A stretch of DNA of 64,000 nt from Litorivita sp050633545 (GCA_050633545.1 JBOEGS010000001.1:186001-250000), one strand, 5' to 3'; shown: positions 34,666-43,961, counted from the first letter of the stretch. Notes: generated by a model not told the origin, from the letters alone. Numbers and translations are program-made.

Positions 34666-34800
34666 CGCGCGCGCCAGCCGCGCAAAAGCGGGCGTTTGAT
34701 TGCCGCCGCTGCGCCGGTGCCGCTGCCGGCCAGCTTGCCCTTGCTGCTCGCCGCTTCGGGCGGTGCGGGTTTCGTATCGCGCCGCCGCAAACGCGGTTAG
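34666..34800 (+). pseudogene. Isolated VPLPA-CTERM tail (gene remnant)
   Basis: From 34702 the frame reads AAAAPVPLPASLPLLLAA, then a short Gly/Ser helix and a terminal basic RRRKRG, ending at TAG 34798-34800. This is a complete VPLPA-CTERM sorting signal: VPLPA, hydrophobic helix, Arg/Lys cluster. An in-frame TGA at 34663 cuts off any protein upstream, and only about 45 codons remain open. The rest of the gap (34591-34987) holds no other recognisable sequence. Best read as the 3' end of a decayed surface-protein gene; a very short expressed peptide from the TTG at 34696 is possible. Confidence 0.6.
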
Positions 34801-34987
34801 GGCGAGCGCAAATTTCAAACGGGTGGCGGGTGGCTTTGGCCGCCCGTTTCCATTTCTGCCCTCCGGGCCGATCTGTGCGGCGGCAGCGCCCCTGCGGGCC
34901 TGCCTTTGAGGCCAGCGGGGCGCGCGCCGCGCCATGTCTTGCGCCGCGCGCACAGCCCACCGCCCGCGCGTCCGCTGCCGCCCCCCC

Positions 34988-35626
34988 TCAAAGCGGCGCG
35001 ATTTCCATGCGCATATCCTCGGCGGCAAAGCGCACTTCGGGGGTCATGCGCATCGCCACCTCGCCATAGGACTGCATGCCTTGAGCGCGGAAAAACCCCG
35101 CGGCGCTGCGGGTGGCCAGCGCGTTGAGCCGCAAAATCCCCGCCAGCCGCGCCGAAAGCACGACATGTCCGAAGATCGCCGCGCCGATGCCGCGCCCGAT
35201 CTGGTCGGGGTCGGCGGCGATGTGGTGGATATGGCCAAGCCCTGCGCTGCTGCGGGCGCGGTAGGGGCTGTAATCCGACCAGCCGCCACATCCCAAGATG
35301 CGCCCGCAGGGGCCTTCGGCGACGAAACAGGTGGGGCTGGACAAAAACGCCGGATGGGCGGCGCTGAGCTCGGGCAAGGCGGCGGCCAGATCCTCGGCGC
35401 TATAATCCGGCGTCAAGAGCCGCGCATAGGCGCGTTTGAGCAAGGCGGCGATATCGGGCGCATCGCATGGCGTGGCAGTGCGCAATGTATAGGGCAGCTG
35501 ATGGGGCAACCCTGAGGGCGCACAGACATGCGCGCCGGAGGCTTGCCGAGGGGGCAATCGAGGATGCGGCGGACAGTGCGGGTCTATCGGTTCGGGCGGA
35601 TCGCCCAGATCATGTGAGGGGGCCAT
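34988..35626 (-). CDS. GNAT-family N-acetyltransferase
   Basis: The 212-aa protein has a Pro/His-rich N-terminal extension (about 45 residues) followed by a GNAT domain: LRTATPCDAPDIAALLKRAY, a central GCGGWSDYSPYR, and the acetyl-CoA loop DQIGRGIGAAIFGHV. GGAG precedes the ATG. Substrate unknown. Confidence 0.82.
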   Translation of the reverse strand: MAPSHDLGDPPEPIDPHCPPHPRLPPRQASGAHVCAPSGLPHQLPYTLRTATPCDAPDIAALLKRAYARLLTPDYSAEDLAAALPELSAAHPAFLSSPTCFVAEGPCGRILGCGGWSDYSPYRARSSAGLGHIHHIAADPDQIGRGIGAAIFGHVVLSARLAGILRLNALATRSAAGFFRAQGMQSYGEVAMRMTPEVRFAAEDMRMEIAPL

Positions 35627-35706
35627 ATGCGTATCTCCTTGCGTGCGGGCCTTCGGGGAGGGAGGCGGGGCAAGGGGCGGTCTGGTCCTATGGTCTGTTC
35701 AGAGCA

Positions 35707-35739
35707 AAGAAAAAGCCGCGTCCTTGCGGCGCGGCTTTT
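35707..35739 (-). terminator. Rho-independent terminator of rpmG
   Basis: GCCGCG (35715-35720) and CGCGGC (35730-35735) pair, with AAAAA on one side and TTTT on the other, so it can work in both directions; on the minus strand a long T-run follows. It lies 27 bp beyond the rpmG stop. Confidence 0.88.
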
Positions 35740-35765
35740 GCAGTCTGGTCATATAAAGGGCGATC

Positions 35766-35933
35766 TTATTTGATCTTGCCTTCTTTATATTCGACATGCT
35801 TGCGCACCACCGGATCATACTTACGTACGACCATCTTTTCGGTCATTGTTCGTGCGTTTTTCTTGGTCACATAGAAGTGGCCCGTGCCTGCGGTCGAGTT
35901 CAGGCGGATTTTGATTGTGGTCGGCTTCGCCAT
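35766..35933 (-). CDS. rpmG: 50S ribosomal protein L33
   Basis: The 55-aa protein MAKPTTIKIRLNSTAGTGHF-(Y)... has the standard L33 length and KKNARTMTEKMVVRKYDPVVRKHVEY core. It lacks zinc-binding Cys pairs (C-minus form), as usual in alphaproteobacteria. Start at 35933 is the family start; the longer frame is rejected. Confidence 0.97.
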   Translation of the reverse strand: MAKPTTIKIRLNSTAGTGHFYVTKKNARTMTEKMVVRKYDPVVRKHVEYKEGKIK

Positions 35934-36037
35934 GATCGTTCTCCTAGGGCGGGCGCGGTTGCGGCCCGTGAAATCTCTTGAAGCCTGCCTTTTAAGGAAC
36001 GCGCTGGCGGAGTCAACATAGATTGTGAAGATAATAT

Positions 36038-36453
36038 GCGCGGAGGGCCTATAAGCCGGATTTTGTCCAAAAGGTTGCCCTTTTTGGATGATCATTCATC
36101 TTGGCACGCTGTTGCCAACGCGCCTCTAGCTGCCAACCCGGACCGCTGGGTCAAAACATACCTGCGGGCGGTATCGGCCTACGCCGACGCATCCCCGCGC
36201 GCGGTCCCTATTTGGCATTGCTCCTGGTGGGGCTTGCCGTGCCGGTCCTGTTGCCAGTCCCGCGGTGGTCTCTTACTCCACCGTTTCACCCTTACCCTTG
36301 CGTGGGTCCCCGAAGGGCGCAAGGGCGGTCTGTTCTCTGTGGCGCTTTCCCTTGGGTTGCCCCAGCCGGGCGTTACCCGGCACCATCGTTTTGTGGAGTC
36401 CGGACTTTCCTCGAACGGGTCAGGCCCGCCCGCGACCATCCAGCCCTCCGCGC
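36038..36453 (-). ncRNA. rnpB: RNase P RNA
   Basis: Minus-strand RNA of about 416 nt. P1 is formed by GCGCGGAGGG (5' end, 36444-36453) and CCCUCCGCGC (3' end, 36038-36047). The universal 5' motif GAGGAAAGUCCGGACUCC is at 36395-36412, and the 3' motif GACAAAAUCCGGCUUAUAGG is at about 36048-36067. It is the catalytic RNA that matures tRNA 5' ends. It looks type A. It sits between rpmG and an amidase gene. Ends are approximate. Confidence 0.95.
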
Positions 36454-36483
36454 GAGATCGCAGTTAGGCGCTCGGCGCGCTTG

Positions 36484-36519
36484 GGTCAATGGGGAAACGG
36501 GGGTCAATGGGGAAACGGG
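36484..36519. repeat. Two tandem copies of an 18-bp sequence upstream of rnpB
   Basis: GGTCAATGGGGAAACGGG occurs at 36484-36501 and again at 36502-36519, in the promoter-side flank of rnpB. It is a short direct duplication. Confidence 0.75.
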
Positions 36520-36565
36520 CGGCAACGCCGCACGGCGCGGGGGCAAAGGGCGGCAAACGGCGGCG

Positions 36566-37300
36566 TCACAGCCCATAGCGCGCGGCCAGATCGGCGATGG
36601 CGGCGCAATCGGCGGCGCAAAGCGGCGCGCCCTGCCCTGCGGCCCATGGGCGAAAGCGTTGGCGAAAGGCGTCGAGCAGCAGCTCTTGCGGGCGCGCCGC
36701 ATCCGCGCCGTCCATCTCCGGCAGGACATATCCAAACCGCGCGGCATCGCGCAGGAATGTGGCCCAATCGGCGGGCGGGGTGGCCTCCTCAGGCGCGGGC
36801 CAGACCGACAGGCCCCGCCGCGCCAGCCTGCGCCAATCAAACCGCACTCCGGGGTCGGATTTGCGCGCGGGGGCCATGTCGGAATGGCCAATAATCCGGT
36901 GCGCGCCGATGTCCCAACGGGTCAGAATACCGCCCAAAAGCGCCTCCAGCGCCGCCATCTGCGGTTCGGCAAAGGGGTGATCGCCCGTATTGGCCAATTC
37001 GATCCCGATCGAGCGCGAATTGACATCCGTGACATCGCCCCATGCCCCCGCGCCCGCATGCCACGCGCGCATCTCTTCGGCGACCATGCGCCAGACGCGG
37101 CCCTTGGGGCAGATCAGATAATGCGCCGAGACCTCGCAGACCGGATCACACAGCCGCGCCAGCGCCGCTTCGGCGCTTTGCATCGCGGTGTAATGAAGCA
37201 CCACCATATCGGGACGCGCGCCGCCGCGGCGCGGGCCGAAATTGGGCGAAGGCTCATGTGTGATCGCCAGATCGGACAGGGGCGGTGCGGGTCGCTCCAT
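36566..37300 (-). CDS. N-acetylmuramoyl-L-alanine amidase (AmpD/AmiD family)
   Basis: The 244-aa protein is an Amidase_2 enzyme: zinc ligands in VVLHYTAM and IIGHSDMAPARKSDPG, plus SIGIELANTGDHPF. The C-terminal half (from about residue 150) resembles AmiD's extension. No signal peptide was seen, so it may be the cytoplasmic peptidoglycan recycling type. The start ATG at 37300 directly follows a lipoprotein gene (12-bp gap). Confidence 0.88.
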   Translation of the reverse strand: MERPAPPLSDLAITHEPSPNFGPRRGGARPDMVVLHYTAMQSAEAALARLCDPVCEVSAHYLICPKGRVWRMVAEEMRAWHAGAGAWGDVTDVNSRSIGIELANTGDHPFAEPQMAALEALLGGILTRWDIGAHRIIGHSDMAPARKSDPGVRFDWRRLARRGLSVWPAPEEATPPADWATFLRDAARFGYVLPEMDGADAARPQELLLDAFRQRFRPWAAGQGAPLCAADCAAIADLAARYGL

Positions 37301-37312
37301 CACCGCGCCAGA

Positions 37313-38122
37313 TCAGCCGCCCGTGGCCAGTTGGAACGGACGCGGGTCCCATTGGCAGGCATAGCCGTCGCCGTCAGGGTCCAATCCCATGCGGTCACGA
37401 TGCGGCCCGCCCGCGGCAAGGAAATCTTCCTGTGCCAGATCGGGCGAGGGATATTTGGCGCAATTGCGCACGAATTTGCTCTGCCCGTTGAGCAGCGAGC
37501 GCGAATAAAGCTCCTTGCCGATCGGGTGGCGGTTCTTGAGCGCATAGTCGACGATATTGGGGCCGGAGCCGACGCGGCTGGGCAAGGCGGTGGGTTGCAC
37601 CTGCTGGTATTGCGCGCGGTTGGCGGCGATGCGGTTGGCGTCATCTTGGATCGAGCGCACCTCGCCGACGGCCTCGAAATTGTTCTCGTTGGAGATGCCC
37701 GCCGCATTGACCACGGGCGGGGCGGGATTGGACGGCGAGGCCTCCACGGGCGCAACGCCGGAATTGGCATTGGAGGCGGCCAGAGCGGCGCGGGTCTCGG
37801 CGGCGACATCGGCGGCGCTGCCGCCTGTGTTGCTGCCTGTGTTGCTGCCCGTATTGGTGCCTGCACTGGCCACCTGCCCTGCGGGGGGCAGGGTCGAATT
37901 GGTCATCACCGGCGCGGCGGGCAGGCCCGTCGTCTCATTGGAAATCGCGCCGCTGGGGGCGAGACCGGCATTTTGCGCCTGACGCTGCTGATACTCGGTA
38001 TAGCTGCTGAACCCGACGCCCGCGCCGCTGTCGGGCACCTGCGGATCGCAAGCGGCCAAAGCCGTCACAGCGCCCAGCGCCGCCAAAGCACTCACCGTGC
38101 GTTTTGCCAAGAAATACTGCAT
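37313..38122 (-). CDS. Lipoprotein with C-terminal excalibur-like domain
   Basis: The 269-aa protein has a lipoprotein signal (LAAC near residue 25; start ATG 38122 with AGGA upstream), a low-complexity middle with NTGSNTGSNTG repeats, and a C-terminal segment (about 195-265) ending GLDPDGDGYACQWDPRPF, matching the excalibur type of calcium-binding motif (DxDxDGxxC). Function unknown; it precedes an amidase gene, which suggests a cell-wall role. Confidence 0.72.
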   Translation of the reverse strand: MQYFLAKRTVSALAALGAVTALAACDPQVPDSGAGVGFSSYTEYQQRQAQNAGLAPSGAISNETTGLPAAPVMTNSTLPPAGQVASAGTNTGSNTGSNTGGSAADVAAETRAALAASNANSGVAPVEASPSNPAPPVVNAAGISNENNFEAVGEVRSIQDDANRIAANRAQYQQVQPTALPSRVGSGPNIVDYALKNRHPIGKELYSRSLLNGQSKFVRNCAKYPSPDLAQEDFLAAGGPHRDRMGLDPDGDGYACQWDPRPFQLATGG

Positions 38123-38189
38123 CTTACGTCCTGCCATCATAGGGTGCGGCGGGGCTTATCTTGCCCCGCGCCGCATGTTTGCAGGCTGT

Positions 38190-39671
38190 TTACCACCATT
38201 TCGCGGGCTTGGAAACAAAACCTGCCGCCTGCTCCAGCGCATAGGCGGTGTTCAGCAGATCGCCCTCTTCCCACGGACGCCCGATCAGTTGCAGCCCCAA
38301 GGGCAGCCCCGCATTGTCCAGCCCCGCAGGCACCGAAATCCCCGGCAATCCGGCAAGGTTGACCGTCACGGTGAAGACGTCGTTGAGATACATTTGCACC
38401 GGATCTGCGTCTTTCATCTCGCCCAGCCCAAAGGCCGAGGACGGCGTCGCCGGTGTCAGGATCGCATCGATCCCTGCGGCGAACACGTCATCAAAGTCTT
38501 TCTTGATCAAGGCGCGCACGCGGCGGGCGCGGTTGTAATAGGCGTCATAAAACCCTGCCGACAAAACATAGGTCCCGACCATCACGCGGCGCTGCACCTC
38601 ATGACCAAAGCCTTCGGCGCGGGTCTTTTCATACATCTCGGTGATGCCGTCTCCGGCCTCCAGCGCGGCGCGGTGACCATAGCGCACCCCGTCATAACGC
38701 GCCAGATTGGACGAGGCCTCGGCGGGCGCAATCACGTAATAGGCAGGCAGCGCATATTTGGTATGCGGCAGCGAGATATCGACCATCTGCGCGCCCGCAT
38801 CTTCCAGCATCTTGCGCCCTTCGGCCCAAAGCGCCTCGATCTCGGCGGGCATGCCATCCATATGATATTCCTTGGGAATACCGATTTTCTTGCCGCGAAT
38901 ATCGCCGGTGAGCATGGCCTCGAAATCGGGCACGGCGAGATCGGCGCTGGTGCTGTCCTTGGGATCGAACCCCGACATCGCCTCCAGCATGATCGCCGCA
39001 TCGCGCACGGTTTTGGTCATCGGTCCCGCCTGATCGAGCGAGGAGGCAAAGGCCACCACACCCCAGCGCGAGCAGCGCCCGTAGGTCGGTTTGATCCCCA
39101 CCGTGCCGGTAAAGGCCGCAGGCTGACGGATCGAACCGCCCGTATCCGTGCCCGTCGCGGCCAGACACAGGTCCGCCGCCACCGCCGCCGCCGAGCCGCC
39201 CGACGAGCCGCCCGGTGTCAACTGGCGCTCGTCCGTTTTCCACGGGTTCACGGCATTGCCGTAAACGGAGGTTTCATTCGACGAGCCCATGGCAAATTCG
39301 TCCATGTTCAGCTTGCCCAGCATCACGCTGCCCGCGTCGAACAACTTGGCCGTGATGGTGCTCTCGTATTGCGGCAAAAACCCTTCCAAAATCCGGCTAC
39401 CGGCCTGCGAGGGCACGTCTTTGGTGCAAAACAGATCCTTCACCCCGATCGGCAATCCGCACATCGACGGCGCATCGCCGCTTGCGAGGCGCGCATCGGC
39501 GGCTTTGGCCTGCGCCATCGCCACATCGGGGGTGTGATGGACAAAAGCATTGAGCGCGCCGGAGGCTTCGGCGGCCTTGAGGCAGGCGCCGGTCAACTCT
39601 TCGGATGTGATCTGCTTGGCGCGCAGCTTGTCGCGGGCCTCGGCAAGGGTCAAAGCATTGAGATCAGTCAT
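38190..39671 (-). CDS. gatA: Aspartyl/glutamyl-tRNA amidotransferase subunit A
   Basis: The 493-aa amidase has the Ser-cisSer-Lys catalytic site: PIGVKDLFCTKD (Lys), TPGGSSGGSAAAVAADLC, and GTDTGGSIRQPA. GatCAB converts Glu-tRNAGln to Gln-tRNAGln (and Asp-tRNAAsn in some bacteria). The ATG overlaps the gatC stop by one base (TAATG). gatB is not in the window. Confidence 0.97.
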   Translation of the reverse strand: MTDLNALTLAEARDKLRAKQITSEELTGACLKAAEASGALNAFVHHTPDVAMAQAKAADARLASGDAPSMCGLPIGVKDLFCTKDVPSQAGSRILEGFLPQYESTITAKLFDAGSVMLGKLNMDEFAMGSSNETSVYGNAVNPWKTDERQLTPGGSSGGSAAAVAADLCLAATGTDTGGSIRQPAAFTGTVGIKPTYGRCSRWGVVAFASSLDQAGPMTKTVRDAAIMLEAMSGFDPKDSTSADLAVPDFEAMLTGDIRGKKIGIPKEYHMDGMPAEIEALWAEGRKMLEDAGAQMVDISLPHTKYALPAYYVIAPAEASSNLARYDGVRYGHRAALEAGDGITEMYEKTRAEGFGHEVQRRVMVGTYVLSAGFYDAYYNRARRVRALIKKDFDDVFAAGIDAILTPATPSSAFGLGEMKDADPVQMYLNDVFTVTVNLAGLPGISVPAGLDNAGLPLGLQLIGRPWEEGDLLNTAYALEQAAGFVSKPAKWW

Positions 39672-39958
39672 TATTCCACCACCTTCGGCACGGCAAAAAA
39701 GCCTTCGCGCGCATCGGGCGCATTTTCGAGAATCTTGTCTTGCTGATCGCCATCGGTGACCACATCGGCGCGGCGGCGCAGGGCCATGGGCGTGACGGAT
39801 GTCATCGGCTCGACGCCTTCCACATCCACCTCTTCAAGCTGCTCGATAAAGCCCAAAATGGTGTTGAATTCGGCGGCCAGCGCGGGCAGCGCCTCCTCTT
39901 CGACGCGGATGCGGGCCAATTTGGCAACGCGCGCGGCGGTCTCTAGATCGATGGACAT
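39671..39958 (-). CDS. gatC: Aspartyl/glutamyl-tRNA amidotransferase subunit C
   Basis: The 95-aa protein starts MSIDLETAARVAKLARIRVE and contains FNTILGFIEQLEEVDVEGVEP, the GatC signature; it stabilises GatA. GAGGAA precedes the ATG. It is translationally coupled to gatA. Confidence 0.96.
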   Translation of the reverse strand: MSIDLETAARVAKLARIRVEEEALPALAAEFNTILGFIEQLEEVDVEGVEPMTSVTPMALRRRADVVTDGDQQDKILENAPDAREGFFAVPKVVE

Positions 39959-40116
39959 CGTAAGGAATTCCTCGGGCTATCGGGTGATACACTATGTTGC
40001 CCCTGCATTTAACGCCCCCGCGCCGCGCCCGCAAGCCTCGCCGCCCCTGTCGCGGCACCTTCACAATCGTCACCTGCGTGCTAGTGTCAGAACCAATCAC
40101 CACGAGGGAGAAGATC

Positions 40117-40809
40117 ATGAATATCATCTGGCTTGGCCACGGCAGCTGGCGCATCGAAATCGAGGATCAGGTCCTGCTGATCGACCCATGGGTGAACGGC
40201 AACCCGATGCTGCCCGAAGACAAGGCCGAAGAGGCCCTCAAGGGCGCGACCCATATCCTCGTCACACACGGCCATTTCGACCACACCCAAGACGTTGTCG
40301 ACATCTCCAAATCGCGCGACCTGCCGGTCTCGGCGATCTACGAGCTGGCCGCGCATCTGCAAAGCCTCGGCGCCAAACAAGGCCACGGCTGGAACAAGGG
40401 CGGCACGATCAAACTGGGCGGCGCTTCGGCCACATTGGTCCCCGCCTCACACAGCTCATCGATGCAAATCGACGGGCAAGCCGCCTATATGGGCGCGGAA
40501 TGCGGCATCATCCTCAAGGGCGACGGGCATACCATCTACCTGTCGGGCGACACGACGATCATGGCCGATATGGACTGGATCGCCGATTACCACAAACCCG
40601 ACATCGGCATCCTGTCGGCGGGCGGCTATTACACGATGGATATGGAGGGCGCGGCCTATGCGGCCAAACGCTACTTCAACTTCAAAACCGTGATCCCCGG
40701 ACATTACCGCACCTTCCCCGCGCTGGAGCAATCGGCCGAAAAACTCGCCGCCGCCCTGCCCGACGTGCAGGTGATCGAACCCGAGGTGCTCACCGCGATC
40801 CGCTTCTGA
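40117..40809 (+). CDS. UPF0173 metal-dependent hydrolase
   Basis: The 230-aa protein of the metallo-beta-lactamase fold has THGHFDHTQD (zinc site), PASHSS, YLSGDTTIMADM and PGHYRTFP. The family (YtkL type) has no assigned substrate. GAGGGAG precedes the ATG at 40117. It is divergent from gatC. Confidence 0.93.
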   Translation: MNIIWLGHGSWRIEIEDQVLLIDPWVNGNPMLPEDKAEEALKGATHILVTHGHFDHTQDVVDISKSRDLPVSAIYELAAHLQSLGAKQGHGWNKGGTIKLGGASATLVPASHSSSMQIDGQAAYMGAECGIILKGDGHTIYLSGDTTIMADMDWIADYHKPDIGILSAGGYYTMDMEGAAYAAKRYFNFKTVIPGHYRTFPALEQSAEKLAAALPDVQVIEPEVLTAIRF

Positions 40810-40990
40810 CCGGAGCCGCCGCGCGGCGCGTCCCCACATTACGGGCGCGTCGCCCCCGCTTGCAGATTTCGAGCAGTTTCCCAAAAATATCCGCGCCGCA
40901 GGCATCCGCACGCGCCGCGATCTGTGCCGCCTTGGCCCCGATCTTGGGCCTTTTCAGGTGCGACAACCCTGCGCCGCGACATCGCGGCGC

Positions 40991-41446
40991 TTACGGCCTG
41001 CGCTTGCCTGCGAAAAACCCCTTGAGCAAAGCTTCCGAGGCCGCCGCGTCGATGCCTTCAAACACCTCGGGCACATGGTGGCATTGGGCATGGGAAAACA
41101 CCCGCGCGCCCTGCTCCACGCCGCCGCTCTTGGGGTCCGAGGCAGCATAATAAAGCCGCGCAATACGGGCGGCGGAAATCGCTTGGGCGCACATGGCGCA
41201 AGGCTCCAGCGTGACATAGAGCGCATAGCCGGACAATCTCTCGGAGCCCAAAGCCGCACAGCCCGCGCGGATCGCCAGAACCTCGGCATGGGCGGTGGGA
41301 TCGTGCAATTCGCGCGTCCGGTTGCCCGCCCGCGCCACCACCGCACCATCGGGCGCGACCAAAACCGCGCCGACCGGCACCTCGCCGCGCGCCGCTGCGG
41401 CGCGGGCCTCTTCCAAAGCCGCCTGCATATGGGAATTCATCTTCAT
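40991..41446 (-). CDS. tadA: tRNA-specific adenosine deaminase
   Basis: The 151-aa protein has the cytidine-deaminase-type zinc site: His53-Ala-Glu55 in DPTAHAEV and Cys83/Cys86 in LEPCAMCAQ. It makes inosine at A34 of tRNAArg(ACG). The ATG at 41446 gives the usual length; 41440 is possible. Confidence 0.94.
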   Translation of the reverse strand: MKMNSHMQAALEEARAAAARGEVPVGAVLVAPDGAVVARAGNRTRELHDPTAHAEVLAIRAGCAALGSERLSGYALYVTLEPCAMCAQAISAARIARLYYAASDPKSGGVEQGARVFSHAQCHHVPEVFEGIDAAASEALLKGFFAGKRRP

Positions 41447-41564
41447 ATCTCTTCTTGGCAAGCCATCACCGCTTTCGCAATGGCGCATTTTGCGTTAGGG
41501 CAAGGCAAACCCGCGCGCCCTCCTGCCTCCTCCTGCCCCCCTTTGAGACCTGTGAAAGCTGCCC

Positions 41565-42794
41565 ATGGCCGAAAATCCCGCCCCCCAAGACACACCCAAA
41601 GGCGAACGCATCGCCAAGGTCATCGCCCGTGCGGGCGTTGCCTCGCGCCGCGAGGCCGAGCGGATGATCGAGATCGGGCAAGTGACGGTGAACGGCGCGG
41701 TGATCGACAGCCCCGCGCTCAACGTCACCCCGCGCGACCGCATCGAGGTAGACGGCACCCCGCTCGCCCCGCCCGAACCGGCGCGGCTGTGGCTTTATCA
41801 CAAACCCACGGGGCTTGTGACCACGGACAGCGACGAATTGAACCGCCCGACGATCTATCAATCCTTGCCCGGCGACATGCCGCGGGTGATGAGCGTCGGG
41901 CGGCTCGATCTCAATTCCGAAGGGCTGTTGCTGCTGACCAATGACGGCGGGATCAAACGGCAACTGGAGCTGCCCTCGACCGGATGGCTGCGCCGCTACC
42001 GCGTGCGCGTCAACGGCCGCCCGACCGAAGACACGTTTCGCCCCCTGCGCGCGGGGATCACGGCAGATGGCGAGCATTTCCAACCGATGAGCGTCAGCCT
42101 CGACCGCCAGCAAGGCGCGAATGCATGGCTCACGGTGGGGCTGCGCGAGGGTAAGAACCGCGAGATCCGCCGCGCCATGGAGGCGATCGGCCTGTCGGTG
42201 AACCGGCTGATCCGCATCTCTTACGGGCCGTTCCAATTGGGTGTTCTCAAACCGGGGGCGGTCGAGGAAGTGCGCCGCAAGACCATGCGCGACCAACTCG
42301 GGCTGAGCATCGAAGAGATCGCCCCGCTTGAGGGCAAACCACCCGCCCGCGCGGTGCGCCGAGGCGGCCCCAAAGGCGCGGGTAAACCATCGGGCAACCC
42401 GAAAGGAAAACCATCGGGCAAATCCCCAACCGCGCCGCAGGCCGGATCGGGCGGAATACCCTCTGGGCGTTCTTTTACCAAAGCGGCGGGCCGCGGGCGC
42501 GCCGCGCGCGATGACGCAGACGCGCCGTGGAGCACAGGTCCTGTGGGCAAATCCGGCCCCTCTGGCAAATCCGGCGGGCGCGGCCCCAAAGGCAAATCCG
42601 CCCCCTCCAAGGGCGACGGGTATAAAGAGGGCGGCTATAAAGGCGCGGGCGGCAGGTCGGCGGGCGGAAAAGGACAGGGCGGCAAAGGACAGGCCGGAAA
42701 AGGACAGGGCGGCAAAACACAGGGCGGCGGCAGGCCCCAAGGCGGCCCGCGCGGCAATAGCGGCGGGCGCGGCGCCCCCAAAGGGCGCGGCTGA
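41565..42794 (+). CDS. rluB: RluB-type pseudouridine synthase with long basic tail
   Basis: The 409-aa protein has an S4 domain (about residues 13-60), catalytic Asp115 in VGRLDLNSEG, and VGLREGKNREIRRAMEAIGL. RluB modifies 23S rRNA U2605. Residues about 260-409 form a Gly/Lys/Pro/Ser-rich, probably disordered tail with KGQGGKGQAGKGQ repeats, long even for this family. A CGCGGCC/GGCCGCG hairpin follows at 42803-42826. Confidence 0.92.
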   Translation: MAENPAPQDTPKGERIAKVIARAGVASRREAERMIEIGQVTVNGAVIDSPALNVTPRDRIEVDGTPLAPPEPARLWLYHKPTGLVTTDSDELNRPTIYQSLPGDMPRVMSVGRLDLNSEGLLLLTNDGGIKRQLELPSTGWLRRYRVRVNGRPTEDTFRPLRAGITADGEHFQPMSVSLDRQQGANAWLTVGLREGKNREIRRAMEAIGLSVNRLIRISYGPFQLGVLKPGAVEEVRRKTMRDQLGLSIEEIAPLEGKPPARAVRRGGPKGAGKPSGNPKGKPSGKSPTAPQAGSGGIPSGRSFTKAAGRGRAARDDADAPWSTGPVGKSGPSGKSGGRGPKGKSAPSKGDGYKEGGYKGAGGRSAGGKGQGGKGQAGKGQGGKTQGGGRPQGGPRGNSGGRGAPKGRG

Positions 42795-42924
42795 CGCGAA
42801 GTCGCGGCCTCGGATAGGGGGCCGCGAAGCCCCCGCCCCTTTGACATGCCTGCGCTCTGCGCTATCCCTTTGCGGGTAACAACGACCTGATCCAAAAACA
42901 AAACCGATGACGGGGGACCTAATT

Positions 42925-43752
42925 GTGGCCGATCTTTTAACCATCGAAAACCTTGGCAATCTGGTGATGCTTTGCTTTTTGCAAGCGGTGCTGGGCTTTG
43001 ACAACCTGCTCTATATTTCCATCGAATCGCAGCGCGCCCCCGTGGCGCAGCAGCGCGCGGTGCGATTTTGGGGCATCATGCTCGCCGTCGCGCTGCGGGT
43101 GGTTTTGCTCTTTGTGATGATCCGGCTGATCGACACGATGGCCGAGCCGTTCTTTATCATGAACTGGACCGGCGTCTTGGAGGGCGGGGTCAATTTCGCC
43201 ACCTGTGTGTTCTTGCTGGGCGGGGCTTTCATCATCTACACCGCCGTCAAGGAAATCTCGCATATGCTCTCGGTCGAACATCTTGATACGGATGTGAGCC
43301 ACAAGGGCGGCAAATCGGCGGCCAAAGTGGTGGCGCTGATCGTCTTTATGAACCTGATTTTCTCTTTTGACTCAGTGCTTTCGGCGCTGGCGATCACCGA
43401 TGTCTTCCCGATCTTGGCCACCGCGATCCTTTTGTCGGGGCTGGCGATGATCCTGCTCGCCGACGGGGTGACGGAGTTTTTGCAAAAGAACCGCATGTAC
43501 GAGGTTTTGGGCCTGTTTATCTTGCTCATCGTCGGCGTGGTGCTTTTGGGCGAATCCGGTCAGGCGGCGGCCCATGCGATGCATGACGAAAGCCTCGCGC
43601 TGCGTTTCTTTGGCCATGAGGTGATCCCGATGTCGAAAACCACCTTCTATTTCTCGGTGGTGGTTTTGTTCGCGGTGGAGATCATCCAATCGGGCTATTC
43701 GCGCAAACTGGCGCGCGAACGTGCGTCCCATACGCATAAACAAAGCCACTAA
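42925..43752 (+). CDS. TerC-family integral membrane protein
   Basis: The 275-aa protein has about seven membrane helices and the TerC signatures GFDNLLYISIESQRAP, FLLGGAFIIYTA and NLIFSFDSVLSALAIT with the acidic residues of the manganese/tellurite-resistance family. The GTG at 42925 is preferred to the ATG at 42907, because GGGGGA stands seven bases before it. TerC proteins are linked to Mn2+ export or metal loading of exported proteins. It precedes the TelA operon. Confidence 0.92.
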   Translation: MADLLTIENLGNLVMLCFLQAVLGFDNLLYISIESQRAPVAQQRAVRFWGIMLAVALRVVLLFVMIRLIDTMAEPFFIMNWTGVLEGGVNFATCVFLLGGAFIIYTAVKEISHMLSVEHLDTDVSHKGGKSAAKVVALIVFMNLIFSFDSVLSALAITDVFPILATAILLSGLAMILLADGVTEFLQKNRMYEVLGLFILLIVGVVLLGESGQAAAHAMHDESLALRFFGHEVIPMSKTTFYFSVVVLFAVEIIQSGYSRKLARERASHTHKQSH

Positions 43753-43874
43753 CAGGCACTTGGCACTGGCGGGGAAGAGGCGCAGATGTGGCGGATTTAC
43801 GCGCATCTTCCCCCTAGCAAACCGCCCCCGCATCGCTTACCTTTTGGTTGAATTTCAACGGGTCGGGGGATCCT

Positions 43875-43958
43875 ATGTCCGGAACGGGCCTGCAAAAACT
43901 CAGCTATATCCTGCTTATCGTGATGATCTTCTTCATCGCCATCACAGGGGGCGTGTAG
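43875..43958 (+). CDS. 27-aa single-pass membrane peptide
   Basis: The frame reads MSGTGLQKLSYILLIVMIFF then IAITGGV and stops at TAG 43956-43958. It has a ribosome site (GGGGGAT) and one membrane segment. It lies 3 bp upstream of the XpaC-like gene, so it is probably the first cistron of the operon. Function unknown. Confidence 0.7.
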   Translation: MSGTGLQKLSYILLIVMIFFIAITGGV

Positions 43959-43961
43959 CCA

